NCBI GenBank assembly: GCA_013152085.1
Contig: JAADHC010000025.1
Coordinates: forward strand, 1 to 64,000
Reading direction: 5' to 3'
DNA from: Chlorobiota bacterium
GTDB lineage: Bacteria > Bacteroidota > Bacteroidia > Bacteroidales > VadinHA17
Length of the DNA stretch: 64,000 nt
A program made the translations under genes and the position numbers. A model generated the notes under the pieces. It was given only the letters and a program-made list of their open reading frames with translations. It was not told the origin of the DNA and made no database searches. Positions 45,425 through 54,143 of this stretch are shown here, one piece after another. Numbering within the stretch: position 1 is the first letter of the stretch; every line of letters starts with the position of its first letter.

Positions 45425-46936
45425 ATGCATAAAACTTTCGTCAGGGAAGTCATCATTGCTTTCGGGATGATCCTGATCCGATCAGCCTGTTTCCCGGGCT
45501 ACGGCCAGCAGGATACAATACCTCCTGTAACTCCGGTGCTGGAATATATCTCCGTGGATCCCGGAAACGGAAACACCTCCCTTTTCTGGGAACCAAGTCC
45601 TGACAGTGATGTTCTCGGCTATATTATCTACAGGATGCAAAATAATGTCTGGGTCCCTATCGATTCACTTTTTCGTGCTGATGATACTACCTATACTGAT
45701 TTGACTTCCCGAGCTGCTTTTTTCCCGGAATCCTATGTTATTGCTGCCTTTGACACAACCAGAAATCGAAGTCCGCTCACCCCACCCCATCAAACGGTAT
45801 TTTTACAATCCGAACTTGACTCGTGCTTTGCTGAAATAAACCTCGGCTGGAATGCATATACAGGATGGGATACACTCAGCCGGTATCGTATTTTTATGAA
45901 AGAAGGAACAGGTATATACCTGCCAGTGGATTCCGTTTCCGGGAATCGTATAAAAGATACCATAACCGACATCACAGCCAATAAAACTTATTGTTTTTAT
46001 GTTGCAGCCGTTCATCCCGCCGGATACATATCCACATCAAACGGCACCTGCACACAGGCCGGCATGTTACAACCTCCGGCGTATATTCTGGCCAACGGAG
46101 CTATGGTATCGGATAATAAAGATGTAGCTCTTTCTTTCTATCCTGATACTTCAGGAGAATTGAACAGGTATAATCTTTTCAGAAAAAACGATCCTGCTGC
46201 TCCATGGAATTTAATTGCTGCACTGGTTGATTCACCCGGCAGGGAAATTCAGTATACGGATCATTTAGATACCATCAATACTCCGCTCTACTATAAACTT
46301 GCTGCTCTCAATCCATGTGGTGAAAATATCACCTGGTCCAATACGGCAACAGCCATGTTGCTTAACGGGATCAATGACGGATTTATAAATCAACTCACCT
46401 GGACCCCTTACCTTACTTATCCCGGCGGTGTGGAAAGTTATACGGTTTACAGGCAAAATCCCGACTGGTCATGGAACCCGGTTGGTACGGTTAACGGAAC
46501 GGATACCTCTTTTTCGGACAACATTGAAATGTTACAATACCAACCCGGAAATAACGGAAAATATTGTTATTATGTTGAAGCCTCCGGCCGCAACATGGAC
46601 GGGATTGCCTCACTCCTGATCAGCAGGTCAACCATCATGTGCCTGACCGGAAAATTTACCCTTTTTGTTCCCAATGCATTTACCCCCGATAATGATGGCC
46701 GGAATGATCTGTTTGCTCCGGTAATTACTTTTGCCCCGGTAACCTATCAAATGATTATCCGTAACCGGTGGGGAATAATACTCTTTGAGACAACCAATTA
46801 TCTGAAACCCTGGGATGGAAGGGATCTTTCCGGGAAAGCGGTTTCCGAAGGAACATACACGTATTTTATCCGGCTAACGACACCTGACAATGAGATCCTC
46901 ACCCGTACCGGTACGGTTACCGTGATCTATCCGTAA
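45425..46936 (+). CDS. T9SS type B substrate with fibronectin-III-like repeats
   Basis: 503 residues. An N-terminal signal peptide (EVIIAFGMILIRSACF) is followed by several fibronectin-III-like modules (NTSLFWEPSPDSDVLGYIIYR, then similar strands around residues 140, 230 and 320). The C-terminal ~90 residues are a gliding-motility-associated type B sorting domain: FVPNAFTPDNDGRNDLFAP, IRNRWGIILFET, WDGRDLSGKAVSEGTYTYFI. It should cross the outer membrane through the type IX system and be displayed on the surface. It lies 10 bases after the M16 pair. Confidence 0.9.
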   Translation: MHKTFVREVIIAFGMILIRSACFPGYGQQDTIPPVTPVLEYISVDPGNGNTSLFWEPSPDSDVLGYIIYRMQNNVWVPIDSLFRADDTTYTDLTSRAAFFPESYVIAAFDTTRNRSPLTPPHQTVFLQSELDSCFAEINLGWNAYTGWDTLSRYRIFMKEGTGIYLPVDSVSGNRIKDTITDITANKTYCFYVAAVHPAGYISTSNGTCTQAGMLQPPAYILANGAMVSDNKDVALSFYPDTSGELNRYNLFRKNDPAAPWNLIAALVDSPGREIQYTDHLDTINTPLYYKLAALNPCGENITWSNTATAMLLNGINDGFINQLTWTPYLTYPGGVESYTVYRQNPDWSWNPVGTVNGTDTSFSDNIEMLQYQPGNNGKYCYYVEASGRNMDGIASLLISRSTIMCLTGKFTLFVPNAFTPDNDGRNDLFAPVITFAPVTYQMIIRNRWGIILFETTNYLKPWDGRDLSGKAVSEGTYTYFIRLTTPDNEILTRTGTVTVIYP

Positions 46937-46974
46937 AAAAATTATACACCGATCGTTTTCATTTTTCCCGGAGG

Positions 46975-46997
46975 AAATCCCGTTCGAACGGGATTTT
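46975..46997. terminator. 22-bp perfect palindrome between the T9SS gene and relA
   Basis: AAATCCCG and CGGGATTT flank a central TTCGAA, a complete palindrome at 46975-46996 followed by only one more T. It can act as terminator of the upstream operon, but it also occupies the -33 to -10 zone of the relA promoter, so an operator role is possible. Confidence 0.55.
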
Positions 46998-47000
46998 AAC

Positions 47001-47008
47001 TAATTTTG
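47001..47008 (+). promoter_or_regulatory. Probable -7 element of relA/spoT
   Basis: TAATTTTG, exact consensus, 34 bases before the ATG and 4 bases after a 22-bp palindrome. Confidence 0.55.
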
Positions 47009-47042
47009 CTGAACTGCCTTTTAATAAAGGAAGATTGAAGCC

Positions 47043-49292
47043 ATGACCGTTTTAACCAGTAAAGAGAAAGAGGAGATTCAACATCAGTTCACCCTGCTTT
47101 TGGAGAAAAGCCCGCGACTAAAGAAAAAAACAGATCGTGAACTGGTAGAGAAAGCATTAAGCCTGGCTAATGAAGCCCATAAAAACATGCGCAGACGGTC
47201 GGGAGAGCCCTACATTTTTCATCCCCTGTCCGTTGCCCGTATTGTTTCCGAAGAAATCGGCCTCGGATCGCTATCCATCATTTGTGCCCTTTTGCATGAT
47301 GTCGTTGAGGATACGGACTACACTCTTGAAGACATTGAATATCAATTTGGTGAAAAAGCGGCTACGATTATTGACGGTCTCACTAAAATTTCCGGTGCAT
47401 TTGATAACCAAACCTCTACACAAGCGGAGAATTTCAGAAAAATCTTACTGACACTTTCAGACGATGTCAGGGTTATCCTGATAAAACTGGCAGACCGGCT
47501 GCATAATATGCGTACGCTGCATGCTATGCCTGCCGAGAAACAATTAAAAATAGCCTCTGAGACTATATTTATTTATGCACCTCTGGCGCACCGGCTGGGA
47601 TTACATGCGATCAAAACCGAGTTGGAGGACCTTAGTCTGAAATACCGCCACCCGCAGGTTTATGATGAAATTGCTCATAAGATCCGTGAAAAAGAAAAAA
47701 GCCGGATTGCAGAGATCAACAGATTTTCCCTGCCGATCATCGAGGCATTGGAAAAAAATCATATACAATTTGATATCAACGGCAGACCCAAATCGATCTA
47801 TTCGGTCTGGAAGAAAATGCAGACAAAAAATATACCTTTTGAAGAAGTATATGATTTGCTTGCCATAAGGATAATCTTTGAACCAAAGCCAAGAATTTCG
47901 GAAAAAGCATTATGCTGGAATATTTATTCACTGATTACTGATATTTATATACCCAAACCCGACAGATTGAGAGACTGGATCAGCAAACCAAAGGCTAATG
48001 GATACGAAGCACTACATGCCACGGTGATGGGACCCAGCGGGAAATGGGTCGAAGTTCAGATCCGTTCTCGCCGTATGGACGAGATTGCCGAACGGGGTTA
48101 TGCAGCCCACTGGAAATATAAAGGCATCAACGCGCAGGTTAACGAACTGGATGTCTGGCTAAGAAAAATCCGGGAACTTCTTGAGGACCCCAATGAAAAT
48201 GCCCTGGAATTCCTTGATGAATTCAAGCTAAATCTCTATTCATCCGAAATACTTGTTTTCACACCCAAAGGGCACATTAAATCCCTGCCTAAAAATGCAT
48301 CAACTCTTGATTTTGCTTATGAAATTCACTCCGAGATCGGGAACCACGCCATCGGAGCCAAAGTAAATCACCGACTGGTACCCTTAAGCTATAAACTGTC
48401 GAGTGGCGACCAGGTGGAAATTCTGACTTCTGATAAACAAAAACCACAACGGGAATGGCTCGATTATGTAAATACGGTTAAAGCAAAAGTTAACATAAAG
48501 AAATCACTGAAAACAGATACAAGGAGCCGCATCCAGACGGGGAAACTGAAACTGGAATCCAAATTGAAAGAACTTGATATCCCTTTGAGTGCACGTGTGT
48601 TCCGTAAATTGTTACCTGCTTATGAAGTACTTTCCAAAGACGAATTGTATTCAAAGATCGGCTTGGACCTTATAGATCTTTCAGATATAAAAAAGATACT
48701 GAAACAAAAATCTAAAAATAAACTGGTCAAATACTGGGAATTGCAGTTCCTCAGAAGTAAAAATACCAAAGAAGCAGAAGATAACGGGGAGGCTCTGCAG
48801 GAAAAACAAAAAAATCAGGAGAAAAAAACCCTTGTCTTGCATGAAGATCCTGATGCCACTGAATCATTCTATAAAATTGCTCCGTGCTGTAAACCTATTC
48901 CGGGAGACCAGGTTACAGGCTATCAGGATCCTGACACCGACCAGGTGATTATCCACAAATCCAATTGTCCGGTGATTGTCAAACTGGCTTCCGAACATGG
49001 TGAAAGGATCATCCCTGTCAGATGGACTGCTCACAAAGTCCTTTCTTTTCTGACAAGAATCAAGATTGTTGGTATTGACCGGATAGGAATTTTGAATGAT
49101 ATTACCTCTGTAGTCTCAAAAGTTCTTAATGTAAACATCCGTGCCCTCAATGTTGATGTAGATGATGGTATTTTTAATGCAACCCTGGATATCTATGTTC
49201 ACAGCACTGTCCATCTGAACAACCTGGTATATGAACTGGCAAAAATTAAAAGCGTAGAGAAAGTGAACCGCGAAGAAACCATTGTGGAATAG
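47043..49292 (+). CDS. relA: Bifunctional (p)ppGpp synthetase/hydrolase
   Basis: Long RSH enzyme controlling the stringent response, 749 residues. The N-terminal HD hydrolase domain has HPLSVARIV and LLHDVVEDTD (His85-Asp86). The synthetase domain has RPKSIYSVWKK, LLAIRIIF and KANGYEALHATV, with EVQIRSRRMDEIAERGYAAHW. Then come TGS (VFTPKGHIKSLPKNASTLDFAY), a linker with Cys (CCKPIPGD) and a C-terminal ACT domain. The HD residues are intact, so it should both make and degrade ppGpp. relA-fur-purA order is typical of the phylum. Confidence 0.95.
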   Translation: MTVLTSKEKEEIQHQFTLLLEKSPRLKKKTDRELVEKALSLANEAHKNMRRRSGEPYIFHPLSVARIVSEEIGLGSLSIICALLHDVVEDTDYTLEDIEYQFGEKAATIIDGLTKISGAFDNQTSTQAENFRKILLTLSDDVRVILIKLADRLHNMRTLHAMPAEKQLKIASETIFIYAPLAHRLGLHAIKTELEDLSLKYRHPQVYDEIAHKIREKEKSRIAEINRFSLPIIEALEKNHIQFDINGRPKSIYSVWKKMQTKNIPFEEVYDLLAIRIIFEPKPRISEKALCWNIYSLITDIYIPKPDRLRDWISKPKANGYEALHATVMGPSGKWVEVQIRSRRMDEIAERGYAAHWKYKGINAQVNELDVWLRKIRELLEDPNENALEFLDEFKLNLYSSEILVFTPKGHIKSLPKNASTLDFAYEIHSEIGNHAIGAKVNHRLVPLSYKLSSGDQVEILTSDKQKPQREWLDYVNTVKAKVNIKKSLKTDTRSRIQTGKLKLESKLKELDIPLSARVFRKLLPAYEVLSKDELYSKIGLDLIDLSDIKKILKQKSKNKLVKYWELQFLRSKNTKEAEDNGEALQEKQKNQEKKTLVLHEDPDATESFYKIAPCCKPIPGDQVTGYQDPDTDQVIIHKSNCPVIVKLASEHGERIIPVRWTAHKVLSFLTRIKIVGIDRIGILNDITSVVSKVLNVNIRALNVDVDDGIFNATLDIYVHSTVHLNNLVYELAKIKSVEKVNREETIVE

Positions 49293-49391
49293 TTCTCTTT
49301 GTTATGTGTCTTATTAAAAATAAATCTAAATAAGCTTTTCTTTGCGATTTTTTTTTTCTATTTTGGCAAAGTTAAATAAAACGCTCCTGTA

Positions 49392-49856
49392 ATGGTAAAT
49401 GAGGAAACGAAACAGACAGTGAAGAAGATTTTCACGGACTACCTTGAAAAAAAGGGACATCGCAAAACACCCGAACGTTTTGCCATCCTTGAGGAGATAT
49501 ATTCGCGGAACGGACATTTTGACATCGAATCGCTCTACATTTCCATGAAAAACAAGAATTACAGGGTCAGCCGGGCCACGCTTTACAATACCATTGATCT
49601 GTTGTTAGACTGTAACCTGGTGATTAAACATCAGTTTGGGAAGAATATCGCACAATTTGAGAGATCATACCAATGCAGCCAGCACGATCACCTGATCGAT
49701 ACAGAAACCGGTAAAGTCATTGAGTTTTGCGATCCGAGGATACATGATATCATCCGCACAGCATCGGAGCTAAATAATTTCAAACCCCTATACCACTCTC
49801 TGTATATTTACGGGGTAAGTGCAGATATCAAGGAAAAAACTACCGGGAACAGATAA
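49392..49856 (+). CDS. Fur-family transcriptional regulator
   Basis: 154-residue metal- or peroxide-responsive repressor. The winged-helix part has [27 protein letters not shown] and [19 protein letters not shown]. The metal site includes [16 protein letters not shown]. The paired CxxC structural-zinc motifs of many Fur/PerR proteins are missing (single Cys in YQCSQHDH), so the metal sensed (Fe, Mn, Zn or peroxide) cannot be told. Located between relA and purA. Confidence 0.92.
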   Translation: MVNEETKQTVKKIFTDYLEKKGHRKTPERFAILEEIYSRNGHFDIESLYISMKNKNYRVSRATLYNTIDLLLDCNLVIKHQFGKNIAQFERSYQCSQHDHLIDTETGKVIEFCDPRIHDIIRTASELNNFKPLYHSLYIYGVSADIKEKTTGNR

Positions 49857-50008
49857 TTAACGGAATATTTCATTTACATTCGTGCCCGCTGCACATTCGG
49901 GATGGTTAAATAATTTGTAATTTGCACTCCGGTTTAAAGGTTTGGATGACTGTATGACACAAAATATCAAAACATTAACTATCAATATACTTATAAAACC
50001 AACCCGTT

Positions 50009-51274
50009 TTGAAAGCTGATATTCTGTTAGGTTTACAATGGGGAGACGAAGGCAAAGGGAAAATTGTAGATGTCCTTACACCCCGCTATGATGTTATTGC
50101 CCGTTTCCAGGGTGGACCGAATGCCGGACATTCATTGCAGTTTGACAATCAACAACATGTTTTGCATACCATTCCGTCAGGTATCTTTCATAAAGATAAG
50201 CTCAATATCATCGGCAACGGCGTTGTAATTGATCCGGTAATTTTTATTCATGAAATTCAGGAACTGAAGGCTTACGGGATAGATCCTTCTTCTAACCTGG
50301 TCATATCTCAAAAAGCGCATCTTATCCTTCCCACCCACAGGATGCTGGATGCGGCAGCAGAGGCATCCAAAGGGAAAAGCAAGATCGGTTCGACCCTCAA
50401 AGGTATCGGCCCGACCTATATGGATAAAACCGGCCGTAACGGATTACGTACCGGTGATCTGATATTGCCCGGTTTCAGCGAGAAGTATAAAACATTGAAA
50501 GAAAAGCACCTGAAACTGCTCAAACTTTATGATTTTGACGAAGATCTTTCTGACTATGAGAATGAGTGGTTCAGTGCCATTGAAATCCTCCGCTCTTTTC
50601 CTTTGGTGGAAAGTGAATACCTGGTAAAAGAAATTCTTGATGAAGGAAAGTCTCTGCTGGCCGAAGGGGCCCAGGGGACATTACTGGATATTGATTTTGG
50701 CTCCTACCCTTTTGTAACCTCATCCAATACTATTGCTGCCGGAGCACTCACCGGGTTGGGTCTGGCCCCTTCGCGATGCGGTAAAGTCTATGGAATATTC
50801 AAAGCTTATTGCACGCGTGTGGGAATGGGGCCCTTCCCTACCGAGTTGCAGAATGATGCCGGTCGCTTTTTACAGGATAAAGGCCATGAATTCGGGGCAA
50901 CTACAGGCCGGCCCCGGCGTTGCGGCTGGCTCGACCTGCCTGCCTTGCGCTATGCCATTATGCTCAACGGTGTAACAGAATTGATCATGACCAAAGGGGA
51001 TGTACTTACCGGACTCAAAACATTCAATGTATGTACGCACTACCAAAAAGACGATCAAACAATTGATCGTGTTCCTTTTGATATAAGCGATGACTACAAA
51101 CCTGTTTACAAGACTTTTAAAGGTTGGGACCGGAATATCTCGGACATCCGTACCTACAGCTCTTTACCCCCGGAGTTCAGGGTATATAAAGAATTTATTG
51201 AATCGCAAACGGGCATTCCGTTAACCATAATCTCTGTCGGACCAGAAAGGGAGGCCGTTATCCGACTAAAATAA
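50009..51274 (+). CDS. purA: Adenylosuccinate synthetase, TTG start
   Basis: GTP-dependent first step from IMP to AMP. 421 residues. The P-loop and catalytic Asp are in LLGLQWGDEGKGKIVDV; GGPNAGHS, GIGPTYMDK and TTGRPRRCGWLDL are further signatures. The N-terminal MKADILLGLQWGDEGKGK matches homologues only if TTG 50009 is the start; an in-frame stop at 49994 excludes anything longer. A TACATTCG at 49875 or TAATTTGC at 49918 may be the -7 element. Confidence 0.96.
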   Translation: MKADILLGLQWGDEGKGKIVDVLTPRYDVIARFQGGPNAGHSLQFDNQQHVLHTIPSGIFHKDKLNIIGNGVVIDPVIFIHEIQELKAYGIDPSSNLVISQKAHLILPTHRMLDAAAEASKGKSKIGSTLKGIGPTYMDKTGRNGLRTGDLILPGFSEKYKTLKEKHLKLLKLYDFDEDLSDYENEWFSAIEILRSFPLVESEYLVKEILDEGKSLLAEGAQGTLLDIDFGSYPFVTSSNTIAAGALTGLGLAPSRCGKVYGIFKAYCTRVGMGPFPTELQNDAGRFLQDKGHEFGATTGRPRRCGWLDLPALRYAIMLNGVTELIMTKGDVLTGLKTFNVCTHYQKDDQTIDRVPFDISDDYKPVYKTFKGWDRNISDIRTYSSLPPEFRVYKEFIESQTGIPLTIISVGPEREAVIRLK

Positions 51275-51372
51275 CATGTTTTAACAGACTTGTTTGGTTC
51301 CGGAAACTGAAAATACAAAAGAGACTGTCTGATTCTATTCCGGACAGCTTTTTGTATCATCAAAATACCGGA

Positions 51373-53070
51373 TTATGCTTCGGCCTTTTGAATGTTAGGC
51401 TTCTCAAGTCCGTAATCCTTCTTGCGATCTTCGATCTTAAGCAGGAAGGCAAATAACAGGGATATTACCGAAAGAGCAAGGAATATCAAAATATCATAGA
51501 GATAATTATACCGGAGATTCAGCTTTTCTTCATTAACCGCCTGAAATGCACTTTCTGACCCGGCCCGTATCACTTTAATAAGAACAACATCCTTGTTACC
51601 GGAAAGATTTACATTATTAATGTTTTGACGAATTCCGGTATAGATTTCATTGCCGACTTTCTTCTTATCCAAAACATCAGAAGGTACCGGTTCATAATGC
51701 GAATACTGAACGATAGAATCCACCGCTGTTCCCGTAGCCTTTTCAATGGCCCTGTCTATCTCTTTTGGAGTAAACATAGCCGTTGAGAGGGATTCTTTAA
51801 ATGCTTTCTCTATAGCTCCTTTCACTAGTATTTTATTGGGGGAAACATCGGGATTGGTGGCATTCAGTACAAAGCCCAACAGCAGCGGAATAAACAATAA
51901 ACCAATATTCTGTATCCAGAATATCACGGCATAGGCTGTCCCCAGTTGTTTCTCCGGAATGATTTTCGGTACCGAAGGCCACATAGCAGATGGAACCAGC
52001 GAAAATCCAACCCCCAGAATGATCACCATTGCAGCTGCCACCCACCACATTCGTAAAGAAGGAATTGCCAGCACCCCGTGAACAAAGACCAGGATCATCG
52101 CTCCAACGATCATGATCGTGGCTCCCTTACCGAATTTATCATATATTCCACCAAAAACCGGTGTTAGAAAGATCGTTCCGAAAGGCAGTAAAAGAGTGAT
52201 GGTCCCGGCCAGATTGGGACTCACATTATATTTATTGATCATCAGGTCATTGGCATAGAACAAAAATGGGAATACCGCCGAATAAAATAAAACACATAAA
52301 ATGGCAATATACCAGAATCCCCGGTTTGTAATAATGTAACCAATATCTTTGATCTTGAATTCATCTTCTTCCGATTTTTCTTCTTTGGACGCCTCCTCTG
52401 ACTTATCAAGTTTAATATCCATGATGGAAAAGGAGATAAAGGATATCACTCCGATCAACATTACAATTAATGCAAACAGGATAGGTGCCGTTACACTGAA
52501 TTTTTTTGCCAGCGGTATGGATATCCCCAGTGCCAGGCCAGTACCCAGCCGGGCAATTGACATTTGCATCCCCATGGCCAGGGCCAACTCCTTTCCCTTG
52601 AACCATCTCACTACCGCCTTGGAGATCGTGATTCCCGTGGCTTCGGTTCCAACCCCAAATATGGCAAACCCAAAGGACGACCATAAAACCTGGGTTTTCA
52701 TATCTCCAAGCAGGGGTAAATGCACTACAGCATTTTCTGGAAACTGATGAGATATGGCCCAGTAATTTATGGCTGTGCCAATAAACATAATCAGTGTTGC
52801 TCCCAAACCCGTTTTTCTGACGCCCAGTTTATCCAGAATAAAACCACTGATGATAAGCATAACCAGAAAAACATTAAACCAGGCATAAGCAGAGGTATAG
52901 GTTCCAAAATCCCCGCTATTCCATCCAAGGATACTTTCCAGCATAGGCTTTATAGCGGAAAGTGCATAATTAAAATAGTAGGCACCGAAAATAGATAATG
53001 AAACCAGAACCAAGGCCGTCCATCGCGCTACTGTCGATTCTCTCAAAGATTTTCTGATATGCTCTGTCAT
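51373..53070 (-). CDS. Major facilitator superfamily transporter
   Basis: 565-residue permease with about twelve membrane spans. Loop motif between spans 2 and 3 is LDKLGVRKTG. A charged cytoplasmic loop (SEEASKEEKSEEDEF) divides the halves, and a long extra segment near residues 420-510 lies between the last two spans, making it larger than usual. Substrate not readable. It converges on purA, with only a weak inverted repeat (CTGTC/GACAG) between them. Confidence 0.88.
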   Translation of the reverse strand: MTEHIRKSLRESTVARWTALVLVSLSIFGAYYFNYALSAIKPMLESILGWNSGDFGTYTSAYAWFNVFLVMLIISGFILDKLGVRKTGLGATLIMFIGTAINYWAISHQFPENAVVHLPLLGDMKTQVLWSSFGFAIFGVGTEATGITISKAVVRWFKGKELALAMGMQMSIARLGTGLALGISIPLAKKFSVTAPILFALIVMLIGVISFISFSIMDIKLDKSEEASKEEKSEEDEFKIKDIGYIITNRGFWYIAILCVLFYSAVFPFLFYANDLMINKYNVSPNLAGTITLLLPFGTIFLTPVFGGIYDKFGKGATIMIVGAMILVFVHGVLAIPSLRMWWVAAAMVIILGVGFSLVPSAMWPSVPKIIPEKQLGTAYAVIFWIQNIGLLFIPLLLGFVLNATNPDVSPNKILVKGAIEKAFKESLSTAMFTPKEIDRAIEKATGTAVDSIVQYSHYEPVPSDVLDKKKVGNEIYTGIRQNINNVNLSGNKDVVLIKVIRAGSESAFQAVNEEKLNLRYNYLYDILIFLALSVISLLFAFLLKIEDRKKDYGLEKPNIQKAEA

Positions 53071-53103
53071 GATTATGCGGTTTAATTTTCAAAATAATGA
53101 TTG

Positions 53104-53111
53104 CGAAATTA
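53104..53111 (-). promoter_or_regulatory. Possible -7 element of the MFS gene
   Basis: TAATTTCG on the minus strand, one base from TAnnTTTG, 33 bases before the ATG. Confidence 0.35.
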
Positions 53112-53345
53112 AGAGAATAGAATGCATCACAAAAGAAAAACCCATAAAAATGTTCAGGAATAGTCGAAAAATGTTTACGTAATCCCTGAATTTCCTGATT
53201 TTTACAACTACATCTTTTTTAGCAGAGGCCTTCTGTTTTTTTCAAGTTGAAGAATTCCTGTTGAGTAAATGGGAATACTACAATGTTGTTTAACATTGCT
53301 TTTCAGATAAAAAATGATTAATTTTTGCAGTTCAATATTATAGTC

Positions 53346-54035
53346 ATGCCTGTTGATATTACACGCTATGCTATCGAACGGCTCAGGGAAAGGGAAACCC
53401 GGAAATCCCAAGCCGGACCGGTGATTACTATCAGCCGTGAATATGGATGTCCATCCAAAATTATTGCCGGAGAATTAACCAAAGTCATTCGTTCAGAAAG
53501 TAAGAAAAAAGATCGCACGAAATGGCACTGGGTAAGTAAAGAGATCCTTCAGGAAGCTGCTTCTTCTCTGGGAATGACCCCGCGTGAAATCAAATATGTT
53601 TTTGAGTACAAAGAACATACGGTTTTTGATGAAATACTGGTTGCACAGTCAAAAAGATATTATCACAGTGATAAGAAAATTCGCAAAACCATAAGTGAGG
53701 TTATACGCGCACTCGGATGGGAAGGACATGTGATAATCGTAGGTAGAGCCGGTGTTGCCATTACACGTGAAATTGAAAAATCGCTACATGTCCGGCTAAT
53801 GGCACCTAAACGCTGGCGTACCGTCCAGGTAGCAAAAAACCACAATATTTCACCCGCTGAAGCAACCAAACTTATTGACGAAATGGATACCAAGCGGCGG
53901 AAGTTTATGGAATACTATCTTAAATCAAGTCCCGGTATAGATTTGTTTGATATCGTTCTCAATTGCAGTACGCTGTCGGTACAGGAGATCGTACGTTTTA
54001 TCTTCCTCCTGGCTGAAGAAAAAAAACTCGTTTAG
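53346..54035 (+). CDS. Cytidylate kinase-like family protein
   Basis: 229 residues from ATG 53346 (a TTG seven codons earlier is less likely). It belongs to the cytidylate-kinase-like P-loop family: VITISREYGCPSKIIAGEL at the N-terminus, then HVIIVGRAGVAITREIEKSLHVRL and KRRKFMEYYL. The P-loop normally reads SREYGSGG; here the SGG is CPS, so nucleotide binding may be altered. True cytidylate kinase (cmk) is a different subfamily. Physiological substrate unknown. Confidence 0.8.
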   Translation: MPVDITRYAIERLRERETRKSQAGPVITISREYGCPSKIIAGELTKVIRSESKKKDRTKWHWVSKEILQEAASSLGMTPREIKYVFEYKEHTVFDEILVAQSKRYYHSDKKIRKTISEVIRALGWEGHVIIVGRAGVAITREIEKSLHVRLMAPKRWRTVQVAKNHNISPAEATKLIDEMDTKRRKFMEYYLKSSPGIDLFDIVLNCSTLSVQEIVRFIFLLAEEKKLV

Positions 54036-54143
54036 CTTACATCTCAATTTCCCTCTTCCGGGATTTATTAATGAATCCTGATCATCCAAAAGTTTTTTCA
54101 CAGGATTTTTCTATCTTGAGCCGTAATCCAAAAACATCTTACC

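Noticed and set aside
51315..51345. Possible terminator between purA and the MFS gene (CTGTC...GACAG followed by CTTTTTG)
   Set aside because: Stem of only five pairs with a long loop; too weak to list as a feature.
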